64,000 bases of DNA, taken from positions 62,001-126,000 of the forward strand of contig NZ_BJTC01000015.1 in assembly GCF_006829085.1 (NCBI RefSeq), given 5' to 3'. The notes below the pieces were generated by a model that was given only the letters and a program-made list of their open reading frames with translations, ran no database searches and was not told the DNA's origin. The position numbers and the translations under genes were made by a program. Source of the stretch: Chryseobacterium sp. ON_d1. GTDB lineage: Bacteria > Bacteroidota > Bacteroidia > Flavobacteriales > Weeksellaceae. Shown here in pieces: positions 36,212 to 44,170 of this stretch; the stretch's first letter is position 1, and every line of letters starts with the position of its first letter.

Positions 36212-37258
36212 TTAATTGTTTTCGGGTCTCAGACTTCGTACGGTCTTACCAGCTTTCCACATTTCGCTTTCTCTCAGCTCAGTAAGTTCTGCTTCCAATT
36301 TCTCACGATAATCCGGCTTGCTGTTGCTGTCAATTGAACGCTGTGCTTCATTTCCTTTGGCAACGTTGTCATAGAGTTCCTCAAATAATGGCGAAGTAGC
36401 ATCTCTGAAACGTTTCCACCAATCTAAAGCACCTCTCTGAGCGGTTGTACTGCAATTTGCATACATCCAGTCCATTCCGTTTTCTGCCACCAATGGCATT
36501 AATGACTGAGTAAGTTCTTCAACAGTTTCATTAAACGCTTCAGAAGGACTGTGTCCATTTTTTCTTAGCACATCATACTGAGCAGCAAAAATTCCCTGTA
36601 CAGCTCCCATCAATGTACCACGTTCTCCTGCAAGATCACTGTATACTTCTTTTTTAAAGTCGGTTTCAAACAGATATCCACTTCCTATTGCAATACCTAA
36701 TGCTGTGACTCTTTCTCTGGCTTTTCCTGTAGCATCCTGATATACGGCAAAACTGCTGTTCAAACCTCTGTTCTGAAGAAACATTCTTCTTAATGATGTC
36801 CCTGAACCTTTTGGTGCAACCAGAAATACATCTACATCGGCTGGAGGAACAATTCCTGTACGCTCGCTGAATGTAATTCCGAAACCATGAGAAAAATATA
36901 ACGCTTTCCCAGGGGTAAGATGCTGTTTTACTTTAGGCCAGTACTCAATCTGAGCTGCATCACTCAGAAGATAGCAGATAATCGTTCCTTTTTCTAATGC
37001 CTCTTCAATTTCAAATAAGGTTTCACCCGGAACAAATCCGTCTGCTACTGCTTTATCCCATGATTTGGAGTTTTTCCTCTGCCCTACAATAACCTTAATT
37101 CCGTTATCTTTCTGATTCAAAGCCTGGCCGGGTCCCTGTACTCCATATCCTATCACTGCTACAACTTCATCCTTTAATACTTCCTGAGCTTTTTCTAACG
37201 GGAACTCTTCTCTTGTCACTACATTCTCCTCTACTCCTCCAAAATTCAATTTTGCCAT
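36212..37258 (-). CDS. ilvC: Ketol-acid reductoisomerase
   Basis: Isomerises and reduces acetolactate or acetohydroxybutyrate with NAD(P)H. The 348-aa protein has the Rossmann motif VIGYGVQGPGQALN and cofactor-loop residues VGQRKNSKSW. The C-terminal knotted domain holds Mg2+ ligands in YSDLAGERGTLMG (Asp, Glu) and further Glu residues in ETVEELTQ. The QGPGQ form resembles the eukaryotic/Bacteroidota subgroup. It lies between ilvN (44 bp upstream) and ilvA (11 bp downstream). Confidence 0.97.
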   Translation of the reverse strand: MAKLNFGGVEENVVTREEFPLEKAQEVLKDEVVAVIGYGVQGPGQALNQKDNGIKVIVGQRKNSKSWDKAVADGFVPGETLFEIEEALEKGTIICYLLSDAAQIEYWPKVKQHLTPGKALYFSHGFGITFSERTGIVPPADVDVFLVAPKGSGTSLRRMFLQNRGLNSSFAVYQDATGKARERVTALGIAIGSGYLFETDFKKEVYSDLAGERGTLMGAVQGIFAAQYDVLRKNGHSPSEAFNETVEELTQSLMPLVAENGMDWMYANCSTTAQRGALDWWKRFRDATSPLFEELYDNVAKGNEAQRSIDSNSKPDYREKLEAELTELRESEMWKAGKTVRSLRPENN

Positions 37259-37302
37259 TTTATATATTTTTTGTTATTGATTATAATGATTAATTGTTGT
37301 AT

Positions 37303-37584
37303 TTAGCTGGCATATTCTACCGCCGTCAGATATGGGTTTCTGTGATAATGTACCTCCAGAACGTCTATTTGTTTCTCCATCTGTCTGCTGATCTTCTGTA
37401 CAGAATCTTCTGTTTCTCTGATCACAATGACAAACTTTTTCACTTTTTCTATTTCGGAAGGCCCTACATTGAAAGTCACCATAGCAATTCTCCTTCTTGA
37501 AAAAATAGCATTAATTCTGTTGATCAATCCTAAATAGTCTTCTGTATACGCAGTAATGGTATATTCTTTATGATCTGTTTTCAT
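37303..37584 (-). CDS. ilvN: Acetolactate synthase small (regulatory) subunit
   Basis: A 93-aa protein made of a single ACT domain (YTITAYTEDYLGLINRINAIFSRRRIAM). It is the valine-sensing regulatory subunit that activates IlvB. It is at the short end of the family and lacks the C-terminal domain of longer IlvH proteins. It starts 11 bp after ilvB, as expected for a stoichiometric complex. Confidence 0.93.
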   Translation of the reverse strand: MKTDHKEYTITAYTEDYLGLINRINAIFSRRRIAMVTFNVGPSEIEKVKKFVIVIRETEDSVQKISRQMEKQIDVLEVHYHRNPYLTAVEYAS

Positions 37585-37595
37585 TTTTATATTTT

Positions 37596-39320
37596 TTAAG
37601 CGTTATTATTTAATACGATTTCTGAAACACTTTTCCCCTGCGGGATCATTGGAAATACATTATGTTCTTTTCCCGTCATGACCTCAAGAAGAAAAGCTCC
37701 GTTGTGATCCAGCATCTCGCGGAGTGCCCATTTCAGATCTTCTCTTTCGGAGACTCTATTTCCCGGGATATTATATCCTTTTGCTACCTGAACAAAATCA
37801 GGGCTCTGAATATCTACTGAAGAATACCTTTCTTCGTGAAACAATTCCTGCCACTGTCTCACCATTCCCAGGTAACAGTTATTTAGAATTAAGATTTTCA
37901 CCTCCGGGTGATATTGCATAATAGTTCCAAGCTCCTGAATATTCATCTGTGCACCACCATCACCCATTACTGCAATAACAGGTCTGCCAGTCTCTGCGTA
38001 GGATGCTCCTATCGCGGCGGGAAGACAGAACCCCATCGTTCCCAGCCCTCCGCTGGTGACATTGGTTCGGGAATGTCTGAAATGAGAGTAACGGCATGTT
38101 GCCATCTGATGCTGCCCTACATCTGTTACAATTACTGCCTCTCCTTCTGTCATCTCATTAAGGTATCTGATCACCTCCCCCATGGTAATCTCTCCCTGTT
38201 CAGGATAAAGCTCCCTGCTGATCAGATTGAGATGTTCAACTTCATAGCATTTTTTAAATTTTTCATGCCAGTCAAGATGTTCTCTGTGGGTAATCCTTTC
38301 TGTAAGAAGAGGAAGTGTATGCTTGCAGTTTCCCAGAACCGGAACATCAGCTTTTACATTTTTATTGATTTCTGCTTTATCAATATCCAGATGAATGATT
38401 TTTGCCTGTTTTGCGTACTGATCTAATCTTCCAGTCACACGGTCGTCAAAACGCATTCCGACAGCAATCAAAACATCACATTCATTGGTTAGTATATTCG
38501 GTCCATAATTTCCATGCATTCCTACCATCCCAACAGCCTGATGATGATCGGTAGGAATAGCACTCATTCCTAAAACCGTCCATGCCACAGGAATCCCTGA
38601 TTTCTCAGCAAATTCTAAAAATTCTTTTTCAGCTTTTCCAAGCATAATCCCCTGTCCGGCGATAATAAATGGCCTGGCTGCATTATTGATGAGCATTGCT
38701 GCTTTTTCAATATTTTCAATACTGGGATCCGGATCCGGCTTATAGCTTCTCAACGAATGGCATGGGAAATATCCTGTATAATCAACAGACTGCAGCTGGG
38801 CATTTTTGGTAACATCTATCAGTACTGGTCCAGGACGCCCCGACTTTGCAATATAAAATGCTTTTGCCAATACTTCAGGAAGCTCATTGGCATCGGTCAC
38901 CTGATAATTCCATTTGGTGACCGGGCTTGTGATGTTCATCACATCGATTTCCTGAAAGGCGTCGGTTCCCAGAAGATGGTCAAAAACCTGCCCTGTAATA
39001 CAAACCAGAGGAGTGTTATCCAGCAGGGCATCGGCTAATCCTGTAACAAGATTGGTAGCTCCGGGACCGCTGGTGGCCAGTACAACACCGACCTTTCCCG
39101 ATACTCTTGCCAGTCCCTGTGCTGCATGTACCGCAGCCTGTTCATGACGTACCAAGATGTGTTTCAACGCTTCCTGATAATCATAAAGTGCATCATAAAT
39201 AGGAATAATAGCCCCTCCAGGATATCCGAAAATAGTTTTTACCCCTTCATGAAGAAATGCCTCAAGAATAATCCGGCTTCCGGTAAGTTGTGTTGCTGTT
39301 GATAAGTTCGGGTTTTCCAT
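37596..39320 (-). CDS. ilvB: Acetolactate synthase large (catalytic) subunit
   Basis: A thiamine-diphosphate enzyme condensing pyruvate with pyruvate or 2-oxobutanoate. The 574-aa protein has the activating Glu in RHEQAAVHAAQG. The FAD-binding central domain is about 195-340. The ThDP/Mg2+ motif is GDGGAQMNIQELGTIMQYHPEVKILILNN, with Asp and Asn ligands. The start is 6 bp after the ilvD stop. Works with IlvN, encoded directly downstream. Confidence 0.97.
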   Translation of the reverse strand: MENPNLSTATQLTGSRIILEAFLHEGVKTIFGYPGGAIIPIYDALYDYQEALKHILVRHEQAAVHAAQGLARVSGKVGVVLATSGPGATNLVTGLADALLDNTPLVCITGQVFDHLLGTDAFQEIDVMNITSPVTKWNYQVTDANELPEVLAKAFYIAKSGRPGPVLIDVTKNAQLQSVDYTGYFPCHSLRSYKPDPDPSIENIEKAAMLINNAARPFIIAGQGIMLGKAEKEFLEFAEKSGIPVAWTVLGMSAIPTDHHQAVGMVGMHGNYGPNILTNECDVLIAVGMRFDDRVTGRLDQYAKQAKIIHLDIDKAEINKNVKADVPVLGNCKHTLPLLTERITHREHLDWHEKFKKCYEVEHLNLISRELYPEQGEITMGEVIRYLNEMTEGEAVIVTDVGQHQMATCRYSHFRHSRTNVTSGGLGTMGFCLPAAIGASYAETGRPVIAVMGDGGAQMNIQELGTIMQYHPEVKILILNNCYLGMVRQWQELFHEERYSSVDIQSPDFVQVAKGYNIPGNRVSEREDLKWALREMLDHNGAFLLEVMTGKEHNVFPMIPQGKSVSEIVLNNNA

Positions 39321-39326
39321 ATACTT

Positions 39327-41009
39327 TTATTGAGTGATTTCGTCCGTTACACAACCTTCTGCGGCTGATGATACTGTTAATGCATATTTATAAAGCAATC
39401 CTTTCTGTACTTTAAGAGGAGGCTTTTGCCATCCTTTTTTTCTTCTTTCTATTTCTTCTTCTGAAACTTTGAGCTGTATAGTGTTGTTTACCGCATCTAT
39501 CTCAATCAGGTCATCATTATTTACAAAGGCTATCAGACCTCCTTCATGGGCTTCCGGTGTGATATGCCCTACTACAAAACCATGAGTCCCTCCACTAAAC
39601 CTTCCATCTGTAATCAGAGCTACGCTGCTTCCGAGGCCTGCGCCAATCAGTGCACTTGTAGGTTTCAGCATTTCCGGCATTCCGGGAGCTCCTTTCGGAC
39701 CTTCATGGCGGATGACAATAACGTCACCATGCTGTACCGTTCCATCCTGGATTCCTCTGATCAGATTTTTTTCACCATCAAATACCCGGGCTTTTCCTAC
39801 AAAACGTTCTCCTTCCTTTCCTGTAATTTTAGCAACGCTTCCTTTTTCGGCAAGATTACCATATAATATTCTCAGATGCCCGGTAGCTTTTACAGGTTCT
39901 GAAAGTGGTTTTATAATTTTCTGTGTATTGAAATTCAATCCCGGAACATCCTGAAGATTCTCGGCGACGGTTTTTCCGGTAACAGTAAGACAGTCCCCAT
40001 GCAGGAGACCCTGCTCCAGCAAATATTTCATCACTGCAGGAGTTCCTCCGTGCTCATGCAGATCCTGCATCAGGTATTTTCCACTCGGCTTGAGGTCTGC
40101 CAATACCGGGGTCTGATCACTCATCTTCTGGAAATCATCCTGGGTAAGAGATACCCCGACACTTTTCGCCATTGCTATAAAATGCAGAACGGCATTCGTG
40201 CTTCCCCCCAGAATAACAATAAGACGAAGGGCGTTTTCAAATGCTTTGCGGGTCATGATATCAGAAGGCTTAATATCTTTTTCCAATAATACTTTCAGGT
40301 ATTTTCCTGCTTCAAGGCATTCTTCTTTTTTTTCTTTACTTAAAGCAGGGTTGGAAGAGGAATACGGAAGACTCATTCCCAATGCTTCTATCGCAGAGGC
40401 CATGGTATTGGCAGTATACATTCCGCCACATGCCCCGGCTCCGGGACAGGAGTTCTTCACAACACCGTCAAAATCTTCCTCAGTGATTTCTCCTGCAATC
40501 TTTTTTCCTAAAGCTTCAAAAGCAGAAACTATATTTAATGCTTCACCTTTGTAACAGCCGGGTGCAATAGTTCCTCCATATACCATAATGGATGGTCTGT
40601 CCAGTCTTCCCATGGCAATAACAGTTCCCGGCATATTTTTATCACAGCCCGGCAATGCGATCAGCCCGTCGTAATACTGTGCGCCACAGATCGCCTCGAT
40701 ACTGTCTGCAATCACATCACGGCTTACCAGAGAATAGCGCATTCCATCTGTTCCGTTGCTCATTCCGTCACTTACTCCAATGGTGTTAAAAATCAATCCG
40801 GCTAATCCATGTTCCCATGTTCCTTTTTTTACAACCTGAGCCAGATCATTCAAATGCATATTACAGGTATTCCCGTCATAACCCATACTGGCAATTCCAA
40901 CCTGTGCCTTGTGCATATCTTCTTCTGTAAATCCTATCCCGTACAACATAGCTTTGGCGGCGGGCTGTTCACTGTTCTGCGTGAATGTTTTTGAATATTT
41001 ATTTAACAT
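39327..41009 (-). CDS. ilvD: Dihydroxy-acid dehydratase
   Basis: Dehydrates dihydroxy-isovalerate or -methylvalerate using an Fe-S cluster and Mg2+. The 560-aa length is normal. Cluster cysteines are seen in GCDKNMPG and CPGAGACGGMYTANTM, and the family end motif DGRFSGGTHGFVVGH is present. A 179-bp gap separates it from ilvE upstream. A -7 box in that gap (41074-41081) could give extra transcription of ilvD-ilvA independent of the attenuators. Confidence 0.97.
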   Translation of the reverse strand: MLNKYSKTFTQNSEQPAAKAMLYGIGFTEEDMHKAQVGIASMGYDGNTCNMHLNDLAQVVKKGTWEHGLAGLIFNTIGVSDGMSNGTDGMRYSLVSRDVIADSIEAICGAQYYDGLIALPGCDKNMPGTVIAMGRLDRPSIMVYGGTIAPGCYKGEALNIVSAFEALGKKIAGEITEEDFDGVVKNSCPGAGACGGMYTANTMASAIEALGMSLPYSSSNPALSKEKKEECLEAGKYLKVLLEKDIKPSDIMTRKAFENALRLIVILGGSTNAVLHFIAMAKSVGVSLTQDDFQKMSDQTPVLADLKPSGKYLMQDLHEHGGTPAVMKYLLEQGLLHGDCLTVTGKTVAENLQDVPGLNFNTQKIIKPLSEPVKATGHLRILYGNLAEKGSVAKITGKEGERFVGKARVFDGEKNLIRGIQDGTVQHGDVIVIRHEGPKGAPGMPEMLKPTSALIGAGLGSSVALITDGRFSGGTHGFVVGHITPEAHEGGLIAFVNNDDLIEIDAVNNTIQLKVSEEEIERRKKGWQKPPLKVQKGLLYKYALTVSSAAEGCVTDEITQ

Positions 41010-41073
41010 ATTTCTGCTACTTTTCCTGTTCTTTTTATCTATTTAAGATGAAGTTTTTTACTAAATTTTTATC

Positions 41074-41081
41074 CAAAACTA
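41074..41081 (-). promoter_or_regulatory. Candidate internal promoter for ilvD
   Basis: TAGTTTTG on the minus strand fits TAnnTTTG, 64 nt before the ilvD ATG. No TTG at the ideal distance. Confidence 0.35.
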
Positions 41082-41188
41082 CATTTTGTAATATTCTTTT
41101 CATTTTCATTTTCACTAAAACTACAATATTCAATTGTTTGAAAAACAGACTTATTTAACTAATAATCAAATATTTAAATTACAAAAAT

Positions 41189-42061
41189 TTACAATGACAG
41201 AACTCTTACCAATTTCAAATATGCCTCCTGTACCTTCCCGCTAGCTGTATCTTTCCAATCTTTGGTAAAAGGAACGTCATCAAGTGAGTCAAGAGCAACG
41301 ATTTCTGCTGCTGTACCACAGAAAAAACCGGCATCGGCACCACGCATTTCCTCTGGTTTAAAGAATGTTTCTTTTACAGGAATATCAAGCTCATTACAAA
41401 TCTCCATAACAGTTTGTCTTGTGATTCCCGGAAGGATGCTTCCTTTAGCCGGCGTATACAAAACTCCATCTTTTTCATAGAAAACATTAGCTCCTGAACT
41501 TTCGGCAACGTTTCCGTTTTCATCCAAAACCAGCGCCTCATCATACCCCTTATCTTTGGCATCCTGACAGGCCAATATTGAGTTTACATAATGTCCTCCT
41601 ACTTTTGCTTCAACCTTGAAAGCTTTAGGATTAGGACGCTGAAAAGGAGAGGTCATAATTTTCATTTTATCTGCCAGATATCCGTTATTCCATTCCCAGG
41701 CAAGAAGTGACAGATAAGATTTCTGTCCTTTTGAAAGTGACATATTGGGGGAGCACGTGACCAAAGGGCGGATATAGGCATCAGTAAAGCCATTACGTTC
41801 CAGAAGCTCATAGGTAAGATCTGTAAGCTGATCTACAGAATAATCGAAGGGAATGTACATCAGCTCTGCTGATCTTTTCAGCCTTTCATAATGTTCTTTT
41901 GCTTTGAAAATTCTGGTTCCATGATCTGTATTGTAAGATTTAATTCCTTCAAAAACCGAATAGCCATAGTGAAGGGATTGCCCGTAAAGATCTGTTCCGC
42001 CCTCTTTCGCTTTCATAAATTTTCCGTCAAAATAGATGGTCGTGTCATCGTTGTAATACAT
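41189..42061 (-). CDS. ilvE: Branched-chain amino acid aminotransferase
   Basis: A fold-type IV PLP enzyme that makes Ile, Val and Leu from their keto acids. At 290 aa it has the catalytic Lys153 in EAKVGGHYVNS, the phosphate-cup motif LPGITRQTVMEIC, and the conserved DENGNVAESSGANVF. It is the first structural gene downstream of the two tandem attenuators, so its mRNA is produced only after read-through at 42242-42269 and 42098-42129. The start ATG is 37 nt beyond the second T tract. Confidence 0.97.
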   Translation of the reverse strand: MYYNDDTTIYFDGKFMKAKEGGTDLYGQSLHYGYSVFEGIKSYNTDHGTRIFKAKEHYERLKRSAELMYIPFDYSVDQLTDLTYELLERNGFTDAYIRPLVTCSPNMSLSKGQKSYLSLLAWEWNNGYLADKMKIMTSPFQRPNPKAFKVEAKVGGHYVNSILACQDAKDKGYDEALVLDENGNVAESSGANVFYEKDGVLYTPAKGSILPGITRQTVMEICNELDIPVKETFFKPEEMRGADAGFFCGTAAEIVALDSLDDVPFTKDWKDTASGKVQEAYLKLVRVLSL

Positions 42062-42097
42062 GTTATAAGAGATTTAAAAAAAATTAACAAATGGAAT

Positions 42098-42129
42098 AAA
42101 AAAAGCCCTCTCACAACGTGAGAGGGCTT
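42098..42129 (-). terminator. ilv attenuator 2: terminator hairpin
   Basis: On the minus strand AAGCCCTCTCAC (42129-42118) and GTGAGAGGGCTT (42114-42103) form a perfect 12-bp stem with a GTT loop and a T tract. The leader-2 stop region GTGAGAAGG (42162-42154) resembles the 3' arm GTGAGAGGG and can pair with the 5' arm instead, giving an antiterminator. Confidence 0.95.
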
Positions 42130-42158
42130 AATATATGTATAGTCATACATCTTCCTTC

Positions 42159-42215
42159 TCACAGACGCAAGGGAATAATAATGACGATAATAATTACTGA
42201 TAATAACTGATACAT
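42159..42215 (-). CDS. ilv leader peptide 2
   Basis: An 18-codon ORF encoding MYQLLSVIIIVIIIPLRL. Twelve of 18 residues are Leu, Val or Ile, including III-V-III. It lies between the two terminators and ends in TGA within the antiterminator arm. Ribosome stalling on Ile/Val/Leu codons would expose that arm and prevent terminator 2. No separate promoter is seen, so it is transcribed from the promoter at 42385-42414. Confidence 0.88.
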   Translation of the reverse strand: MYQLLSVIIIVIIIPLRL

Positions 42216-42241
42216 ATTTTGTACTTTATAAAAATTAAAAC

Positions 42242-42269
42242 AAAAAAGCCGTTTCAAATATGAAACGGC
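42242..42269 (-). terminator. ilv attenuator 1: terminator hairpin
   Basis: On the minus strand GCCGTTTCA (42269-42261) and TGAAACGGC (42256-42248) form a perfect 9-bp stem with a TATT loop and six T. An exact upstream copy of GAAACGGC (42311-42304), inside the end of leader peptide 1, can pair with GCCGTTTC as antiterminator. Confidence 0.95.
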
Positions 42270-42296
42270 CTATATATAATTTAAATTAAAATCTAT

Positions 42297-42380
42297 TTAA
42301 AATGCCGTTTCCGTACTGTTGTTAATGACAACAGCAATAATAGAAATGACAATAATATTTTTCTGATTCTTAAAATTCAT
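42297..42380 (-). CDS. ilv leader peptide 1
   Basis: A 27-codon ORF, too short for usual gene calling. Residues 9-19 read IIVISIIAVVI: six Ile and three Val in 11 codons. The last codons (ETAF, stop TAA) overlap GAAACGGC, the antiterminator arm. A ribosome reaching the stop covers this arm and lets terminator 1 form; one stalled at Ile/Val codons leaves it free. The ATG starts 4 nt after the -7 box, so the mRNA is probably leaderless. Confidence 0.9.
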   Translation of the reverse strand: MNFKNQKNIIVISIIAVVINNSTETAF

Positions 42381-42384
42381 ACTG

Positions 42385-42414
42385 CAAATGTATAAACTTT
42401 TTAAATACTCACAA
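42385..42414 (-). promoter_or_regulatory. ilv operon promoter, full Bacteroidota consensus
   Basis: On the minus strand TTG (42414-42412), exactly 19 nt, then TACATTTG (42392-42385). This is the full TTG-N19-TAnnTTTG consensus. The predicted transcription start coincides with or is next to the leader-1 ATG at 42380. Confidence 0.85.
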
Positions 42415-42430
42415 GCTTTTTTTACACTTT

Positions 42431-43297
42431 TTATTTTTTTCGTAAAAATTCGGTCAGTGTTTCCTTAGTTTCAGCCACATCATGAACTCTTAAAATCTTT
42501 GCTCCCTGTTCCAGCACTTTCATATGAAGTTTCTGTGTTTCTTCATTAATATCCAAAGGTAATTTACCAAGAGGTTTATAAATAAATGACTTTCTGGAAA
42601 TACCTATCAATAAAGGAAACCTTTCAAATCCGAGATAATCAACCTCGTGAATCATTTTCATCTGGTCTTCTACTGTTTTTCCGAAGCCAAAACCGGGATC
42701 AAGAATGATATCATTTACTCCTTTTTCTAAAAGTTCTTTTGCTTTTCGGGAAAAATACCGGTTAACTTCCAGCGTAATATCTTCAAATCCGGTTTTATCA
42801 TGCATGGTTTTGTAGGAAGGGTTTACATGCATCAGGATATAGGGAAGCTTTGTATGAGCTGCTGTTTCAAACATTTCAGCATCGTACTGACCTCCGGAAA
42901 TATCATTGATCAGATCAATTCCTTCATTAAAGCCGAACTTCACCGTTTCTGCATAAAAAGTATCCAGCGAAATCAATGCTTGCGGGAATTCTTTTTTAAT
43001 CAGAGAAATGATATTTCCAATCCTGTTTATTTCTTCTTCAGCACTTAAAAATTCCGCATTGGGGCGTGTAGACTGTGGTCCGACATCCAGTATTTCAGCC
43101 CCGTCCTGTAACAGTTTTCCGGCATGCTTCAACGCTGACTTTTCATTATTGAATTTACCGCCATCAGAGAAAGAATCCGGTGTCAGATTGAGAATTCCCA
43201 TGATCTTTGGTGTATCCAATTGTACTAAACGGCCATTGCAGTTGATTGAGTGGATGGGAGCGTTGGAGGGCTGGAGTGTTGGAGAATTGGAAAGCAT
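42431..43297 (-). CDS. folP: Dihydropteroate synthase
   Basis: Condenses p-aminobenzoate with dihydropterin pyrophosphate in folate synthesis and is the sulfonamide target. From the ATG at 43297 the protein is 288 aa. It carries MGILNLTPDSFSDGGK, DVGPQSTRPNAE, NDISGG, ILDPGFGFGK and GISRKSF. The frame runs on to a TTG at 43336, but that TTG is the end of the -7 box TAATTTTG, so 43297 is chosen. The first 16 or so residues (LSNSPTLQPSNAPIHS) look unrelated to DHPS and are coded by intergenic-repeat-like DNA. Confidence 0.95.
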   Translation of the reverse strand: MLSNSPTLQPSNAPIHSINCNGRLVQLDTPKIMGILNLTPDSFSDGGKFNNEKSALKHAGKLLQDGAEILDVGPQSTRPNAEFLSAEEEINRIGNIISLIKKEFPQALISLDTFYAETVKFGFNEGIDLINDISGGQYDAEMFETAAHTKLPYILMHVNPSYKTMHDKTGFEDITLEVNRYFSRKAKELLEKGVNDIILDPGFGFGKTVEDQMKMIHEVDYLGFERFPLLIGISRKSFIYKPLGKLPLDINEETQKLHMKVLEQGAKILRVHDVAETKETLTEFLRKK

Positions 43298-43333
43298 GAG
43301 TTGGATGATGATTGATAAATGATTTTTGTACTG

Positions 43334-43341
43334 CAAAATTA
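43334..43341 (-). promoter_or_regulatory. -7 box of folP
   Basis: TAATTTTG on the minus strand, 36 nt before the folP ATG and embedded in an AT-rich repeat copy. It overlaps the spurious TTG start at 43336, which supports the shorter protein. Confidence 0.6.
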
Positions 43342-43545
43342 GTGATTTATGAGTTTTTAAGATGAAAAAGAGTCTGGAAATTATGAATTATGAGTTATAA
43401 ATTAGACTCTTATATTTTCAAACACTCCCATTCTCTACCCCTAAAGCCCTCTTACTCTAAAATTCTAAACCCAACAATTCGAATCCCGAAACTCTAAAAA
43501 ACTCAAACGCTCCCACCCTCAAACTTTCTTACTCACAAACTCAGC
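43342..43545. repeat. Repeat-rich spacer upstream of folP
   Basis: It contains AGAGTCT and AGACTCT as inverted arms around an AT-rich stretch (about 43370-43409). Pyrimidine-rich DNA follows (AACACTCCCATTCTC, AAACGCTCCCACCCTC) that mirrors the purine-rich GGGAGCGTTGGAGGG inside the folP 5' end. No gene seen. Promoter TATATTTG at 43578-43585 serves the next gene. Confidence 0.5.
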
Positions 43546-43602
43546 TCTTCAAATTCAAAAATCTGAAACCGAATTCGTATATTTGGAAGATTAAGAAAAT
43601 TT

Positions 43603-44169
43603 ATGCTAAAAACATCAGTACAATTCGGGAAAGTTATCAGTCTTTGCCGTGATCTTTTCAGTAAAAAATTACAGGATTACGGAGCAGCATGGAGGGTGTT
43701 GAGACCCAGTTCCATTACAGATCAGATTTATATTAAAGTCAATAGAATCCGTACGCTGCAGATGACTGATAAAAAAATGGTGGACGAGAGTGAGGAAGAT
43801 GAGTTTATCGCAATTGTCAACTACTCTATCATTGGACTTATTCAGCTGGAAAAAGGGTTTTCCAATGATTTTAATGAAAATAAAGAAGAAATTTTAGGTC
43901 TGTATGATAAATATGCCAATGAAGCTAAGGCTTTGATGGAAAGAAAAAATCATGATTACGGTGAGGCATGGAGAGATATGAGGATCTCTTCCATCACGGA
44001 TCTTATTTATCAGAAAGTCTTAAGAACCAAACAGATTGAGGACAACCAGGGAAAAACAATTGTGTCAGAAGGACTTGATGCCAACTATTTTGATATGCTG
44101 AATTATGCGGTTTTCTGCCTGATCAAGTTCTCAGAAAAAGAAAATCAATTCGAACCCAAAATTATTTAA
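43603..44169 (+). CDS. DUF1599 protein with duplicated domain
   Basis: A 188-aa soluble protein built from two copies of the DUF1599 (nucleotide-modification-associated) unit: KLQDYGAAWRVLRPSSITDQIYIK (about 22-45) and RKNHDYGEAWRDMRISSITDLIYQK (about 113-137). The repeated DYGxAW and RxSSITD motifs supply acidic and basic residues that could bind a nucleotide and metal. Biochemistry is not known. Next to folP and 1 bp before the DoxX-like gene, with which it is surely co-transcribed. -7 box TATATTTG at 43578-43585. Confidence 0.85.
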   Translation: MLKTSVQFGKVISLCRDLFSKKLQDYGAAWRVLRPSSITDQIYIKVNRIRTLQMTDKKMVDESEEDEFIAIVNYSIIGLIQLEKGFSNDFNENKEEILGLYDKYANEAKALMERKNHDYGEAWRDMRISSITDLIYQKVLRTKQIEDNQGKTIVSEGLDANYFDMLNYAVFCLIKFSEKENQFEPKII

Positions 44170-44170
44170 T

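Noticed and set aside
34938..41009. Open frames of 60-170 codons on the plus strand opposite the ilv genes
   Set aside because: Each is fully inside a well-supported ilv gene and has no family features of its own.
43334..43336. TTG start for folP
   Set aside because: It is the last part of the -7 box TAATTTTG and would lie at or before the transcription start.
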